NCBI GenBank assembly: GCA_021296235.1
Contig: JAGWAS010000009.1
Coordinates: forward strand, 47,606-111,605
DNA length: 64,000 nucleotides
Direction of reading: 5' to 3'
Source: Paracoccaceae bacterium
Lineage (GTDB): Bacteria > Pseudomonadota > Alphaproteobacteria > Rhodobacterales > Rhodobacteraceae
Of the stretch, positions 46,586-55,983 are shown piece after piece; positions within the stretch are counted from its first letter, which is position 1; every line of letters starts with the position of its first letter. The notes beneath the pieces are model-generated. The model saw nothing but the letters and a program-made list of their open reading frames with translations, ran no database searches and was not told the origin of the DNA. The translations under genes were made by a program, and so were the position numbers.

Positions 46586-46609
46586 ATCCTCCCGCACACG
46601 CGGGAGGAT
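46586..46609. terminator. Bidirectional hairpin between proW and proX
   Basis: ATCCTCCCGC and GCGGGAGGAT form a perfect 10-bp stem with a four-base loop in the 50 bases between the convergent genes. There is no strong U-tract, but position and stability fit a shared terminator. Confidence 0.7.
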
Positions 46610-46631
46610 TGAACCGATCAAATGAATCAAA

Positions 46632-47573
46632 CTACTGCGCCCAAGCCATTACCCGGTCAGCATTTGCTTCCATCCATTCGTTGACCACTTCCTCAAGGTC
46701 GCGGCCGTCAATATCGACAGCAAGAACCATCACATTCTGTTCTTCATTCGACAGGAAGCTGTTCTGAACAAATGAGGAAACTTCCGGATGCTTCTCGGCA
46801 AGATCCGTTCGTCCGTAGTTCATGGTAACGTCAACAGGCCAGCCACAACCGGGCCAGCAGGAGCCGTCTCCGTAATCGTCCAGTTCAAGCCTGACCAGGT
46901 CCAGATCCGCATGAATCCAGTGTGGTTCCCAAGCATAAGCAACAAAAGCCTCACCACGGGCAAATGCGCCCTGCATTTCGGCCCAGTGGGCCGCCTCAGA
47001 ACCAAGTTCCACGGCTTGGAACGGTACGCCATACGCATCGGCACGAGCCTGATCTTCGCATTCCCAGTTGGCGTTCGGGCAACCGATCAGGCGACCCTTG
47101 TCGCCGGAGTCAACGGACTTGAACAGGTCGACATGATTGGTCAGGTCCCTGAAGTGCACGAGGTCAGGTGCCGGTGCGTCATCACCCTCAATCAGATAAC
47201 GCGGGACGTAGTAGCTAGAAGCCCCCACGACCCCATGCTCACCGTAGAGGGTCAATGAGCCGTCGCCGCCATATTCAGCAAAAAACTTGTCCTTGACAGG
47301 GTAATAGCTCGGCCAAAGCTCGCAACCAACGTGAGCGTCATCCGCAGCCATGGCCTCAAGCGTCGCTGCACCGGAAGGGATTTCCAGCCGCTTCACCTTG
47401 TAGCCAAGTTCGGACTCGATGCCATTTGCCAAGATTTGACAGGAAATCTGACCACCGGTCCAGTCCGGGACGACCACAGTAAGAATATTCTGCGCGTGGG
47501 CCGCCGTTCCAGTTGTCAGAGATGTCGCGGCGGCAATCGCGGCCGCCAACAGGGTATTCACGATTTTGGACAT
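46632..47573 (-). CDS. proX: Quaternary amine-binding protein of ABC transporter (ProX-like)
   Basis: Periplasmic binding protein of 313 residues. MSKIVNTLLAAAIAAATSLTTGTAAHAQN is a signal peptide ending at AHA. The mature part has the OpuAC-type pattern: VVPDWTGGQISCQILANGIE, EAMAADDAHVGCELWPS, YVPRYLIEG, and AYAWEPHWIHADLDLVRLEL; the Trp residues in such proteins box the quaternary ammonium group. The ATG at 47573 is preceded by GGAGGAAAGA. Probably partners the ProW and ProV genes despite the opposite strand of ProW. Confidence 0.92.
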   Translation of the reverse strand: MSKIVNTLLAAAIAAATSLTTGTAAHAQNILTVVVPDWTGGQISCQILANGIESELGYKVKRLEIPSGAATLEAMAADDAHVGCELWPSYYPVKDKFFAEYGGDGSLTLYGEHGVVGASSYYVPRYLIEGDDAPAPDLVHFRDLTNHVDLFKSVDSGDKGRLIGCPNANWECEDQARADAYGVPFQAVELGSEAAHWAEMQGAFARGEAFVAYAWEPHWIHADLDLVRLELDDYGDGSCWPGCGWPVDVTMNYGRTDLAEKHPEVSSFVQNSFLSNEEQNVMVLAVDIDGRDLEEVVNEWMEANADRVMAWAQ

Positions 47574-48031
47574 TCTTTCCTCCATATGCAGTGTCCCAAA
47601 CATAGCGCGCTGATTGCAATTCAGAAACTCCCAAATTCGTCGGTGAGCACGGCCTTTCGGGATTGGAGCCGGCCACAGAGAATCGGAAAAAGAACTGAAG
47701 GTCATTGAATTTCCGCGTCGTGCCTGAATTCAGATTAGCCGGCGAATTGACCATTGAACTTCCTTTCTGCTGGATTTGATCAATGGCTCCGTTGTCAGTC
47801 CGGAGTTGGATGCAAATCCGGTCCCGACAAATCCTGCCGTATCCCTGTTGACCTGTTGAACAGTGGATCCGGTCCTTCAATGGCGGCGCACCGGAATCGA
47901 TTCAGGTCAGCGGGCAGATTTTGTGCCGTCGGCAGTGCCAGCTGTTGCGATGCGGGCGTTGGCAGTCTCAGTCAACACTGTCCAACCTATTCCGCAGACA
48001 GTCTGCGCCGCAGAAATCCGGTGCCGGTTCA
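47574..48031. other. Intergenic region between proV and proX, no supported gene
   Basis: Some 460 bases holding the probable proX promoter. A minus-strand frame beginning at 47754 has an AAGGAAG site before its ATG but no recognisable motif and overlaps the proX start region, so it is not called. Confidence 0.4.
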
Positions 48032-49066
48032 TCAGTTTGCCGCCATCGCACGCATCATGATTTCGCGGTCGATTTCACCAACGATTTCACCGCTGTCATC
48101 CACAACTGCAAGCGGCCTGTCGCTGCCGGCAGCCATGTTGATGAGGTTTTCGAGCTTGGTGTCCTTTGACACCCGCCTGTCATCCGCAAACTCCAACGAA
48201 CTTCGTTGCCGCATGACCTTGCCCGCGGTCAGAACCTTGTAGCGCGGCACATCTTCAGCGAAGTCGCGAACATATTCGTCAACCGGCTTGGCAACAATAT
48301 CCTCGGGCGTTCCAATCTGGACGATCTCGCCATCCTTCATGATCGCAATATTGTCTCCCATCTTGATCGCTTCATGAAAATCGTGGGTGATGAAGACCAT
48401 GGTCTTGTTCAGCTTGTTCTGAAGATCCAGCAGCTCATCCTGCATTTCGCGCCTGATCAGCGGGTCAAGTGCCGAGAATGGCTCGTCGAAAATCAGGATC
48501 TCCGGATCAACAGCCATGGCGCGGGCAAGTCCAACCCTCTGCTGCATCCCACCAGAGAGTTCATGTGGATAGCGATCCCCCCATCCGACCAGACCGACCA
48601 AATCCAGAACTCCGGCAGCCTTTTTTGTTCGATCGCGGCGTCCGGCTCCGCGTATTTCCAGGCCATAGGAAATATTCTCAATGACTGTGCGATGCGGCAG
48701 GAGCCCGAAATGCTGAAAGACCATTGCGACCTTGAAACGCCGAAGGCTTTGCAATTCGGTGCGGCTCATTCGAGCCACATCCTGCCCGTCCAGCAGGACT
48801 TCGCCAACTGTGGGTGCAATCAGGCGGGTGAGACAGCGAACCAGGGTTGACTTGCCTGAGCCGGACAGACCCATCACCACGAAACACTCGCCGGTGCGGA
48901 CGCTGAACGACACATCCTTTACGGCGACAACATGTCCGGTTTCTTCCTGGACCTCGGCACGGCTCTTGCTCCGGCCATGCGTTTCAAGAATGCGCTTGGG
49001 ACTGGGGCCGAAGATCTTCCAGACCGAATTGCACTCGATCTTGAATTCGCCCGAGTTTTGTTTCAC
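48032..49066 (-). CDS. proV: Quaternary amine ABC transporter ATP-binding protein (ProV-like)
   Basis: 344-residue ATPase. Seen: Walker [11 protein letters not shown] (about 68-77), Q-loop [13 protein letters not shown] signature [14 protein letters not shown], Walker [14 protein letters not shown], and a C-terminal CBS-type region ([11 protein letters not shown] ... [21 protein letters not shown]). The insertion after IFGPSP near the N-terminus is typical of ProV. It powers uptake by ProX and the double permease. CBS domains often sense ionic strength. Confidence 0.94.
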   Translation of the reverse strand: MKQNSGEFKIECNSVWKIFGPSPKRILETHGRSKSRAEVQEETGHVVAVKDVSFSVRTGECFVVMGLSGSGKSTLVRCLTRLIAPTVGEVLLDGQDVARMSRTELQSLRRFKVAMVFQHFGLLPHRTVIENISYGLEIRGAGRRDRTKKAAGVLDLVGLVGWGDRYPHELSGGMQQRVGLARAMAVDPEILIFDEPFSALDPLIRREMQDELLDLQNKLNKTMVFITHDFHEAIKMGDNIAIMKDGEIVQIGTPEDIVAKPVDEYVRDFAEDVPRYKVLTAGKVMRQRSSLEFADDRRVSKDTKLENLINMAAGSDRPLAVVDDSGEIVGEIDREIMMRAMAAN

Positions 49067-49243
49067 CTAATCGTACCTTCCGCGTGTTTGATGTCGGCAA
49101 CGTGCTGATACTACCAAGCCAGCGCGAATTTTCGAGCAGCTTTCCTCATCTGGTCTGCCAACGAATCAAGGAGATTGGCAACAGGCACATGGAACCGCCC
49201 GGCATGGACGGGCTGAATGCGGCTGTATTGGTCATGTTTCACA

Positions 49244-49984
49244 TCAGAACAGCCCCGGGTTGAGCGGCGAAGCAGCTGTCAGTCCTCCATCTACGGTAAA
49301 GCACTGGCCAGTTGCGAAAGCGGCTTCGTCCGATGCCAACCAGAGGGCCATTGCCGCCACGTCATTCGGCTGACCAAAGCGCCTGACCGCATGCCGCGTG
49401 ATTGCGTCATCGCGGGCGGCCGTTGGGTTGCCGGCAAGGCCAAACCCGGCCTCAAGCATTCCCGTTTCGATCCAGCCGGGACAGATGGCATTGCAGCGAA
49501 TGCCGGGACCGTGATCTACGGCAATCGAGCGGGTCAACCCGTGAACAAATGCCTTGGAGGCATTGTAGAGCGCCATTGATGGATCCGCTACCTGGCCTGA
49601 TATGGACCCGATATTGATAATGGATCCGCCCTCATTCATAACCGGTATGAAGGCCCTGCAGACATTGAAGACTCCACGGCAATTGGTGTCTATCACCGTC
49701 GCCCAATCTTCGTCGGAACTGTCAACCACGTTCTTCTCGACCTGCACACCCGCATTGTTCACCAGGATATCAATGTTGCCCTTGGTGAGAGCGGCGTTTG
49801 TCACGTCCATTGCATCTCGGACATCGATGCAATGCCAAGCAGTGTCCGCTGCCAAGTCCTGCGGTCTTGCCCCGCGACCACAGGTCGCGACTGAACAACC
49901 TTCGGCGCGGAATGTCTCGACGATTGCCCGACCTATGCCTTGGCGCCCCCCGGTTATAAAGGCCGATTTACCGCCGAGCCGCAT
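49244..49984 (-). CDS. SDR-family oxidoreductase
   Basis: 246-residue short-chain dehydrogenase: TGGRQGIGRAI cofactor motif (about 11-21), NNAGVQVEKNV, Ser in NIGSISGQV, YNASKAF with Tyr and Lys, and PGWIETGM. The ATG at 49984 follows GGAGGATGCATTG; an in-frame start at 49999 is possible. It resembles the neighbouring SDR (50112-50900) and may be a diverged duplicate. It presumably oxidises a product of the Rieske oxygenase in the same direction. Confidence 0.88.
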   Translation of the reverse strand: MRLGGKSAFITGGRQGIGRAIVETFRAEGCSVATCGRGARPQDLAADTAWHCIDVRDAMDVTNAALTKGNIDILVNNAGVQVEKNVVDSSDEDWATVIDTNCRGVFNVCRAFIPVMNEGGSIINIGSISGQVADPSMALYNASKAFVHGLTRSIAVDHGPGIRCNAICPGWIETGMLEAGFGLAGNPTAARDDAITRHAVRRFGQPNDVAAMALWLASDEAAFATGQCFTVDGGLTAASPLNPGLF

Positions 49985-50111
49985 CAATGCATCCTCCATG
50001 AATTCGGCTGTCCTGCCCCAATTCGCCGGTTTGCAGCCACATGTCCCATCTTCTGTTGACCACGAGCTGGATCATTTGCGTTGCCGCGGGTTGTTTTGCC
50101 AGCGCTCCGCA

Positions 50112-50900
50112 TCACAGCCTCATTTGCTGGACCTGTGCTGACAACCCTCCGTCAAGTACCCAGAGTTGACCCGAAGCATAACGCGCTTCGTCAGAAGCAA
50201 GCCAGTTCACCAAATTGGCAATATCCTCGGGCGTTCCGTATCTGCGCATCGGGTGGACGTCGCGAACCGCCTGTTGCAACTGATCCATGGTTTTACCGCC
50301 GCCGCCTGACCCATCCCCGCTGAAAAAACTCTGAAGCATCGGTGTGTCGACATATCCCGGGCAGACTGCGTTGACCCGGATCCCTTCAGGTCCATGATCG
50401 CAGGCCATGGCACGGGTCAACGCGTGGACCGCACCCTTGGTTGCACAGTATGCCGCGAGGCCCGGATCAGCTATGAAACCGTCATACGATCCAAAATTGA
50501 TGATCGAGGCGCTGTCTTCCGCCTCCGCTGCCTTACGTAACAGCGCCAAGGCGTGTTTTGATGTCAGGAATGTTCCCGTTACGTTGACAGCGAAGCAGTT
50601 GTTCCATTCCTGGAGCGACGTTTCCTCTATTGTTTTCTCAATCTCAATCCCTGCGGCATTGACGAGAATATTGAGCCTGCCATTTTCCTTCGCAACAAGG
50701 TCAAGCGCAGCCTTCACGCTTGCATCCTCGGACACGTCCAATTGAACAAACCGGCCCGGGCCGCCGCTTCCGAGTGATCCCGTCTTGGTCAGGTCAGCTG
50801 CGTAAACGCTGGCACCCTCACGTTCGAACCGCTCGCATATTGCCCGGCCGATTCCGCCCCGACCCCCTGTTACGAAGGCCACTTTGCCGTCGAGCTTCAC
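50112..50900 (-). CDS. SDR-family oxidoreductase
   Basis: 262-residue short-chain dehydrogenase: TGGRGGIGRAI (about 10-20), NAAGIEIEKTIEE, Ser in NFGSYDGFI, YCATKGA with Tyr and Lys, and PGYVDTPMLQSFF. Its start overlaps the stop of the Rieske oxygenase gene by four bases, so it is coupled to it. A Gly-rich insertion (SGDGSGGGGKT) near residue 195 is unusual. Substrate unknown; a hydroxy intermediate of quaternary-amine breakdown is a reasonable guess. Confidence 0.88.
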   Translation of the reverse strand: MKLDGKVAFVTGGRGGIGRAICERFEREGASVYAADLTKTGSLGSGGPGRFVQLDVSEDASVKAALDLVAKENGRLNILVNAAGIEIEKTIEETSLQEWNNCFAVNVTGTFLTSKHALALLRKAAEAEDSASIINFGSYDGFIADPGLAAYCATKGAVHALTRAMACDHGPEGIRVNAVCPGYVDTPMLQSFFSGDGSGGGGKTMDQLQQAVRDVHPMRRYGTPEDIANLVNWLASDEARYASGQLWVLDGGLSAQVQQMRL

Positions 50901-52045
50901 GCAGCCGCTTCCGCCGCCCGGGCATAGGCATCAAGAACCAACCCATGAAAGTGATGCACCGCGTGTTCAGATTGCCCCGATCCACCCAAATCATGAACGA
51001 TCCGTCCCTGGGTAAAGGCTGGGGTGTTCATCCCGCGCTGCACACTTTCCACCAGATTAATGTCCTCAACCTGGAGAACTTCGTCGATGTAGCGGATTGC
51101 GTCGAGTTCAGTTTCGTCCGGCTCAGGTGTTTCAAGATAAAAGTCGTAGGTCTCAAGGGTGCGGTCAGGTGCGACCGGAATGATGTTGAGCACGATCATC
51201 GAGGAACGGCCAGGGTAGCGCATGAGGCAAGTATTGGGCCAGAGCCACCAGACCGCGTGAGTCCTGACAGTTGCCTTCGACACGTCATAGGCAGCATTCG
51301 GACTGTTGCCGGCATCTGCCATATGGCTGGAATAGATTCCGTGCGTCGTGACCTTGTAGCTCTTCATGTCGACAAGTTCGCAGAAATCCTTGTGTGCAAC
51401 CGGGCAGTGGTAGCACTCAAGGAAGTTGTCAACGACATTCTTCCAGTTCGACCGGATGTCATAGGTCAGCCGACGACCGAAGGTCAGTTGATCGATATCC
51501 GAAGCCCAGTGGCGGATTTCTCCTTCAAGGTTGCCGGACTGGTCGCGGAGTGAAGCAGCCCCCGGGTCTAGATTGACATAAACAAAGCCGCAGAATTCCT
51601 CGACCTGAACCTCGCTCAGGCAGATATCCTTCAATTCGAAGTTCGAAAGACCTTCTGTGTGTGGCGCGCGCACCAACTGGCCATCCAGCCCGTACACCCA
51701 GGCATGGTACGGGCACATGATGCGATTGATCATGCCCTCGCCCCTGAGGAGTTCGTGAGCACGATGCTGGCAGACATTATAGAATGCACGCAGAACGCCC
51801 TCGCGATCCCGAATGATTGCAACCGGTCGCCCGGCAATGGTTATGGTCGTGTATGATCCGGGCCGTCGAAGCTTTTCCACATGGCAGACCCACTGCCACG
51901 TTTTTGCGATTATCTGCTCAAGATCGGCGGCATGCCAGGCGGGCTCTACATAAGCGTCCTTGCGCAATGAACAGGATCGCGACGGGTCTTCGTCATAACC
52001 GGATTTGATCGCCCGGAATTCACTGGCGGTTGGCAGTTCGAACAT
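50897..52045 (-). CDS. Rieske oxygenase, CntA/GbcA-like quaternary amine oxygenase
   Basis: 382-residue oxygenase component. Rieske ligands: CQHRAHELL and CPYHAWVY (about residues 92-115). The iron site is NWKNVVDNFLECYHCPVAHKDF (about 205-226), with Glu instead of Asp in the bridging position, as in carnitine oxygenase CntA, and the sequence around it is like glycine betaine monooxygenase GbcA. Neighbouring ProXWV-type transporter genes support a quaternary amine (carnitine, glycine betaine, proline betaine) as substrate. No reductase gene is nearby. Confidence 0.88.
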   Translation of the reverse strand: MFELPTASEFRAIKSGYDEDPSRSCSLRKDAYVEPAWHAADLEQIIAKTWQWVCHVEKLRRPGSYTTITIAGRPVAIIRDREGVLRAFYNVCQHRAHELLRGEGMINRIMCPYHAWVYGLDGQLVRAPHTEGLSNFELKDICLSEVQVEEFCGFVYVNLDPGAASLRDQSGNLEGEIRHWASDIDQLTFGRRLTYDIRSNWKNVVDNFLECYHCPVAHKDFCELVDMKSYKVTTHGIYSSHMADAGNSPNAAYDVSKATVRTHAVWWLWPNTCLMRYPGRSSMIVLNIIPVAPDRTLETYDFYLETPEPDETELDAIRYIDEVLQVEDINLVESVQRGMNTPAFTQGRIVHDLGGSGQSEHAVHHFHGLVLDAYARAAEAAA

Positions 52046-52535
52046 TTGCTGGAGGTTCCCTGTTTGCGTGGATCAACTTACCGTCATTGGAAAGAGGAGA
52101 CCGTATCAATTGCGTCGGAAGTGTTTGCATGACTGGAAAACCGTTCACCTTGCGGCAATTCTGCCGCCTTTCGATTGCAATTTTAGCTCAAACTGCAAGG
52201 GCGTCAATTTCCCGGACGCGATCAGGGTTGAATCTCGAAGTCCGAAGTTCAAACGGCTTCATCGTACAGTTCGCGGAAGTAGCGTATCACAAACTGTGGA
52301 CGCCGAATATCGGGGGACAGCCGCGGAGCGCAAATGAGGATATGGCCGAGTAAATCGAAAAACCTTCGGCCCATTTTATCCTGCACGTGGCAGGCGGCGC
52401 TGGCCTTGGATCTGGAAGAGACATGACCAAATTTTGGCAACGCGCCTAAACAGGAAGTTCGCTGGAGCGCCGCCGGGCGATGACCGGCTTGGTTGCCGTT
52501 TGCGGGCTCAGGATTTTGTTAGGGAAGCGCGATGA
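52046..52535. other. Intergenic region with a candidate operator
   Basis: About 490 bases between lolD and the Rieske gene. I see no gene. The only notable element is the near-palindrome at 52175-52198. Confidence 0.5.
52175..52198. promoter_or_regulatory. Candidate palindromic operator before the Rieske operon
   Basis: TTGCAATTT and AAACTGCAA are inverted copies (8 of 9 positions) separated by six bases, 130 bases upstream of the Rieske oxygenase ATG. No matching site with the same spacing was found by eye elsewhere, so the call rests on symmetry and location. Confidence 0.35.
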
Positions 52536-53228
52536 TCAGGATTGCACGTCGTCAAAAATTTGCCCCTGCTCAAGATGCACCGTTCGATCCATCCGGTTGG
52601 CAAGTGCAACATTGTGTGTGGCGACGATCGCAGCAAGTCCGGATGTGCGAACAACCTCAAGCATCATTTCAAACACCTGTTCGGATGTCTTGGCATCAAG
52701 ATTCCCGGTTGGCTCGTCTGCCAAGAGAATTTTTGGGCCGTTGGCAAGTGCCCGGCACACCGCGGTGCGCTGCTGCTCGCCGCCCGACAATTCGGCAGGT
52801 CGATGTTCGGTGCGATCCGAAAGCCCGACGGAATCGAGCAGAAATTTTGCCCTGGCGGCGGCCTCGGCTTGGGTTGCACCGTTAACGAGTTGTGGCAGAA
52901 CGATATTCTCCAGAGCCGTGAATTCCGGCAGCAGGTGATGAAACTGATACACAAAGCCAATTCTGCGGCGACGCAATTCCGTTCTCACGCGATCGGAGGC
53001 ACCAACCGCAGTGGCGCCACAGACGAAAAGCGATCCGGAATCCGGCTTGTCCAAAAGGCCGGCAATATGAAGGAGCGTGGATTTTCCGGCGCCGGAGGGT
53101 GCCACAAGCCCAACGATTTCCCCCTGACGAATGCTGATGCTGGCACCATCCAGAACCCTAATCTCGTTTGCTGATCCGCGCCGGTAGACTTTGACGATGC
53201 CGCTGAGGGACAGGACCGTTTCACTCAT
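52536..53228 (-). CDS. lolD: Lipoprotein-releasing ABC transporter ATP-binding protein LolD
   Basis: 230-residue ATPase that drives lipoprotein release from the inner membrane. Seen: Walker A GLVAPSGAGKSTLLH (about 37-50), Q-loop VYQFHHLLPEF, signature LSGGEQQRTAV, Walker B ILLADEPTGNLD. The YQFHHLLPEF stretch is characteristic of LolD. It overlaps the lolC stop by eight bases, forming the usual proS-lolC-lolD order. Confidence 0.95.
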   Translation of the reverse strand: MSETVLSLSGIVKVYRRGSANEIRVLDGASISIRQGEIVGLVAPSGAGKSTLLHIAGLLDKPDSGSLFVCGATAVGASDRVRTELRRRRIGFVYQFHHLLPEFTALENIVLPQLVNGATQAEAAARAKFLLDSVGLSDRTEHRPAELSGGEQQRTAVCRALANGPKILLADEPTGNLDAKTSEQVFEMMLEVVRTSGLAAIVATHNVALANRMDRTVHLEQGQIFDDVQS

Positions 53229-54510
53229 ATCTCAACGCCTCCACCGGGTTCATCTTTGCGGCGCGCCGGGCGGGCAGCAGCGTAACCGCAAACGACAATC
53301 CCATCGACAGGGCCACTGCCGACGCGACATCCCCAAACTCAAGCTTTGCCGGCAATTGAGACAGGAAACGGACCTGCGGGTCCCAGACACCACCGCCGGC
53401 AATGGTATTCACGGCGCTGAAAATCGGATCGATGTTGATGGCAAAAAGACAGCCCAGGATAACGCCGATTATTGTGCCGACGGTGCCAATCATGGCCCCG
53501 CAGAGGAAGAACACCCGCATCACCGATCCTTGGCTCAACCCCATGGTTCTCAGGATTCCGATGTCCCGTCCCTTGTTCTTGACCAGCATGACAAGGCCCG
53601 AAACAATGTTGGAGGCAGCGATCAGAACAAGGATGGAAAGGATGATGAACATCACATTGTCCTCCATCTGAAGCGCTCTCAGGAAGGCCCCGGACGAGTC
53701 CTTCCAGGACCATGAGTGGTATTGCCCACCGACGGCGTTCAACAAATCGACCTCAAGGCGGTCGATGTCTTCAGGGTTGCGGACGAAGATTTCGATCTCG
53801 TCGGCCGCACCCTCAAGGTTCATGAAACGCTGCGCCTCGGCAAACGGCATGTAGATGCGCACGCGATCAATGTCATAGCGCCCGACGCCGAAGATGTAGA
53901 CCACCGGGTAGCGATTGATTCTCGGCGAAATGCCGAATGCAGTCCTTGCACCATCCGGGGAAACCAATCTGATCGTGTCACCGACATCAACGCCAAGTTC
54001 GCGGGCAACTCCGGTGCCGATTGCAATTCCCTTCTCGAAATCAGCAAAATCTCCGACGGATTCCTCCGGGTTTCGGACCAACGGCAGCGCTGCAAGATCC
54101 TCGGACCTTACGCCGAACATCTCGACTCCTGCATTGCGGAACTCTGAAGCCGCCAGAAGTTGGGCCCTGACGATGGGGGTGGCGCGGATGACTCCGTCAA
54201 CTTCGGAAAGCCGCTCTGCCAATGCCTCGTAATCGGTGAGCGCATCTGATCTGCGACCGGTTTCGGTTTGGTAGACACCGGAATAGACCGAAGCGTGCGC
54301 ATTGGCCCCCAACAGCGTATTCATGAATTCCGAACGAAATCCCGAACGCACAGACAAGGTTGCAACCAGCGCAAACACCGCGATGGCGATGCCCGTGATC
54401 GAAATTGCCGTCATGGCGCTGACGCCGCCCTCATTGCGACGCGAACGCATGTAGCGCCATGCAATCATCCACTCAAAGCGGTCGAAGGGGTGTGTCGTGC
54501 GTTCTTGCAT
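53221..54510 (-). CDS. lolC: Lipoprotein-releasing ABC transporter membrane subunit LolC/LolE
   Basis: 429-residue membrane subunit. RFEWMIAWRYMRSRRNEGGVSAMTAISITGIAIAVFALVATLSVRSGF is the diagnostic N-terminus with the first helix, followed by a periplasmic domain of about 230 residues and three more helices (FIILSILVLIAASNIVSGLVMLV; VFFLCGAMIGTVGTIIGVILG; VALSMGLSFAVTLLPA). Only one LolC/E gene is present, as in organisms with a single hybrid (LolF-type) subunit. The ATG at 54510 is chosen; a TTG at 54558 is in frame. Confidence 0.93.
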   Translation of the reverse strand: MQERTTHPFDRFEWMIAWRYMRSRRNEGGVSAMTAISITGIAIAVFALVATLSVRSGFRSEFMNTLLGANAHASVYSGVYQTETGRRSDALTDYEALAERLSEVDGVIRATPIVRAQLLAASEFRNAGVEMFGVRSEDLAALPLVRNPEESVGDFADFEKGIAIGTGVARELGVDVGDTIRLVSPDGARTAFGISPRINRYPVVYIFGVGRYDIDRVRIYMPFAEAQRFMNLEGAADEIEIFVRNPEDIDRLEVDLLNAVGGQYHSWSWKDSSGAFLRALQMEDNVMFIILSILVLIAASNIVSGLVMLVKNKGRDIGILRTMGLSQGSVMRVFFLCGAMIGTVGTIIGVILGCLFAINIDPIFSAVNTIAGGGVWDPQVRFLSQLPAKLEFGDVASAVALSMGLSFAVTLLPARRAAKMNPVEALRYE

Positions 54511-54560
54511 TGCTTCCGTCGACAAGAGGCCGTCCGTTCGGCGTTCCCGTTTCGCCAAGT

Positions 54561-55913
54561 TCAGTTGGTCAATCCGGCAGCCCTGAAGATGTCAATTAGC
54601 TTTTCGACAACCTGTTCCGGGCCAAGCTTCTCGGTTTCACCGTCGCTGCGCCGCGTGAGTTCAACATAACCGTCGGCAATTCCTCTGGGGCCAACCGTTA
54701 TTCTCCAAGGCAATCCAATGAGATCCATCGTTGCGAACTTCGCTCCGGCTCGTTCGTCAGTATCGTCAAGGAGCGGCTCGATTCCGCTGGATTCGAGGCC
54801 CCTTACAATACGTTCACAGATGTCCGAAGTTTTGTCGTCCTTTGGCGCGAGATTGATGATTCCAACGGGAAACGGGGCCACAGCCTCGGGCCATATGATT
54901 CCCCTGTCGTCATGGCAGGCCTCTATGACTGCACCGGCCAGCCGTGAAACGCCTATTCCGTGCGAGCCCATGTGAACCGGAACCTGCGTGCCGTCGGTGC
55001 CGGCAACGGTTGCGCCCATCGGTTCGGAGTATTTCGTTCCGAAATAGAAAATCTGACCGACCTCAATTCCCCTTGAACTGCGACGTCGCTCTTCGGGAAC
55101 CTCAAGCTCGAAGGTCCTCGGGTCATGGGTTTCTTCGGTGCGGGCATAGGGCTGTGTCCACTCATCCACAATCGCGGCGCACTCCTGCCAATTGTTGAAG
55201 TCGACTGAGCGACCGCCCAAGTTCAATTCCGAGATGGCGCTGTCAAAGAAAACTTCAGATTCGCCCGTGTCGGCAAGCACCAGGAACTCATGGCTGTGTG
55301 TGCCACCGATGGGTCCCGTGTCGGCACGCATGGGGATTGCCTTGAGGCCCATTCGTTCATAGGTTCGCAGATAGGAAACCATGTGCCGGTTGTAGGCATG
55401 CAGTGCGCTTTCCCGATCCACATCGAAGTTGTAGCCGTCCTTCATCAGGAATTCTCGACCCCTCATCACGCCAAACCTCGGCCTGATTTCGTCCCGGAAC
55501 TTCCACTGCACATGATAAAGCGTCAGCGGCAGGTCGCGATAGGAGCGCACGTGGCTCCTGAAGATATCGGTAATCAATTCCTCATTCGTTGGACCGTACA
55601 GAAGATCGCGCCCGTGCCGGTCCTTGATGCGCAGCATCTCCTCGCCGTAGTCGTCGTAGCGTCCCGACTCACGCCAAAGCGCCGCCGGCTGCAGCGTGGG
55701 CATCAAAAGCGGAATGTGCCCGGCGCGCTGCTGTTCCTCCTGCACGATCTTTTCAATGCGTTGAAGCACGCGCAGACCAAGCGGCATCCAGGAATAGATT
55801 CCGGCCGCGGCCTGCCGAATCATTCCTGCCCTCAGCATTAGCCTGTGACTGACGATCTGTGCGTCGGACGGAGTTTCCTTCAGAACCGGAAGGAAGTATC
55901 GGGACACTCGCAT
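54561..55913 (-). CDS. proS: Proline-tRNA ligase, short alphaproteobacterial type
   Basis: Class II synthetase of 450 residues that charges tRNA-Pro. [57 protein letters not shown] is the family start; motif 2 is [31 protein letters not shown] and motif 3 is [16 protein letters not shown]. It lacks the 180-residue editing insertion of the E. coli enzyme, a mark of the short alphaproteobacterial type. The ATG at 55913 follows GGAGGCAATTC. Confidence 0.96.
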   Translation of the reverse strand: MRVSRYFLPVLKETPSDAQIVSHRLMLRAGMIRQAAAGIYSWMPLGLRVLQRIEKIVQEEQQRAGHIPLLMPTLQPAALWRESGRYDDYGEEMLRIKDRHGRDLLYGPTNEELITDIFRSHVRSYRDLPLTLYHVQWKFRDEIRPRFGVMRGREFLMKDGYNFDVDRESALHAYNRHMVSYLRTYERMGLKAIPMRADTGPIGGTHSHEFLVLADTGESEVFFDSAISELNLGGRSVDFNNWQECAAIVDEWTQPYARTEETHDPRTFELEVPEERRRSSRGIEVGQIFYFGTKYSEPMGATVAGTDGTQVPVHMGSHGIGVSRLAGAVIEACHDDRGIIWPEAVAPFPVGIINLAPKDDKTSDICERIVRGLESSGIEPLLDDTDERAGAKFATMDLIGLPWRITVGPRGIADGYVELTRRSDGETEKLGPEQVVEKLIDIFRAAGLTN

Positions 55914-55983
55914 GAATTGCCTCCACAACGGGCCGGCCCGTCCGGGTTATGTTTGTCGGTTTGGCGACGGCGGGACGGTGAGC

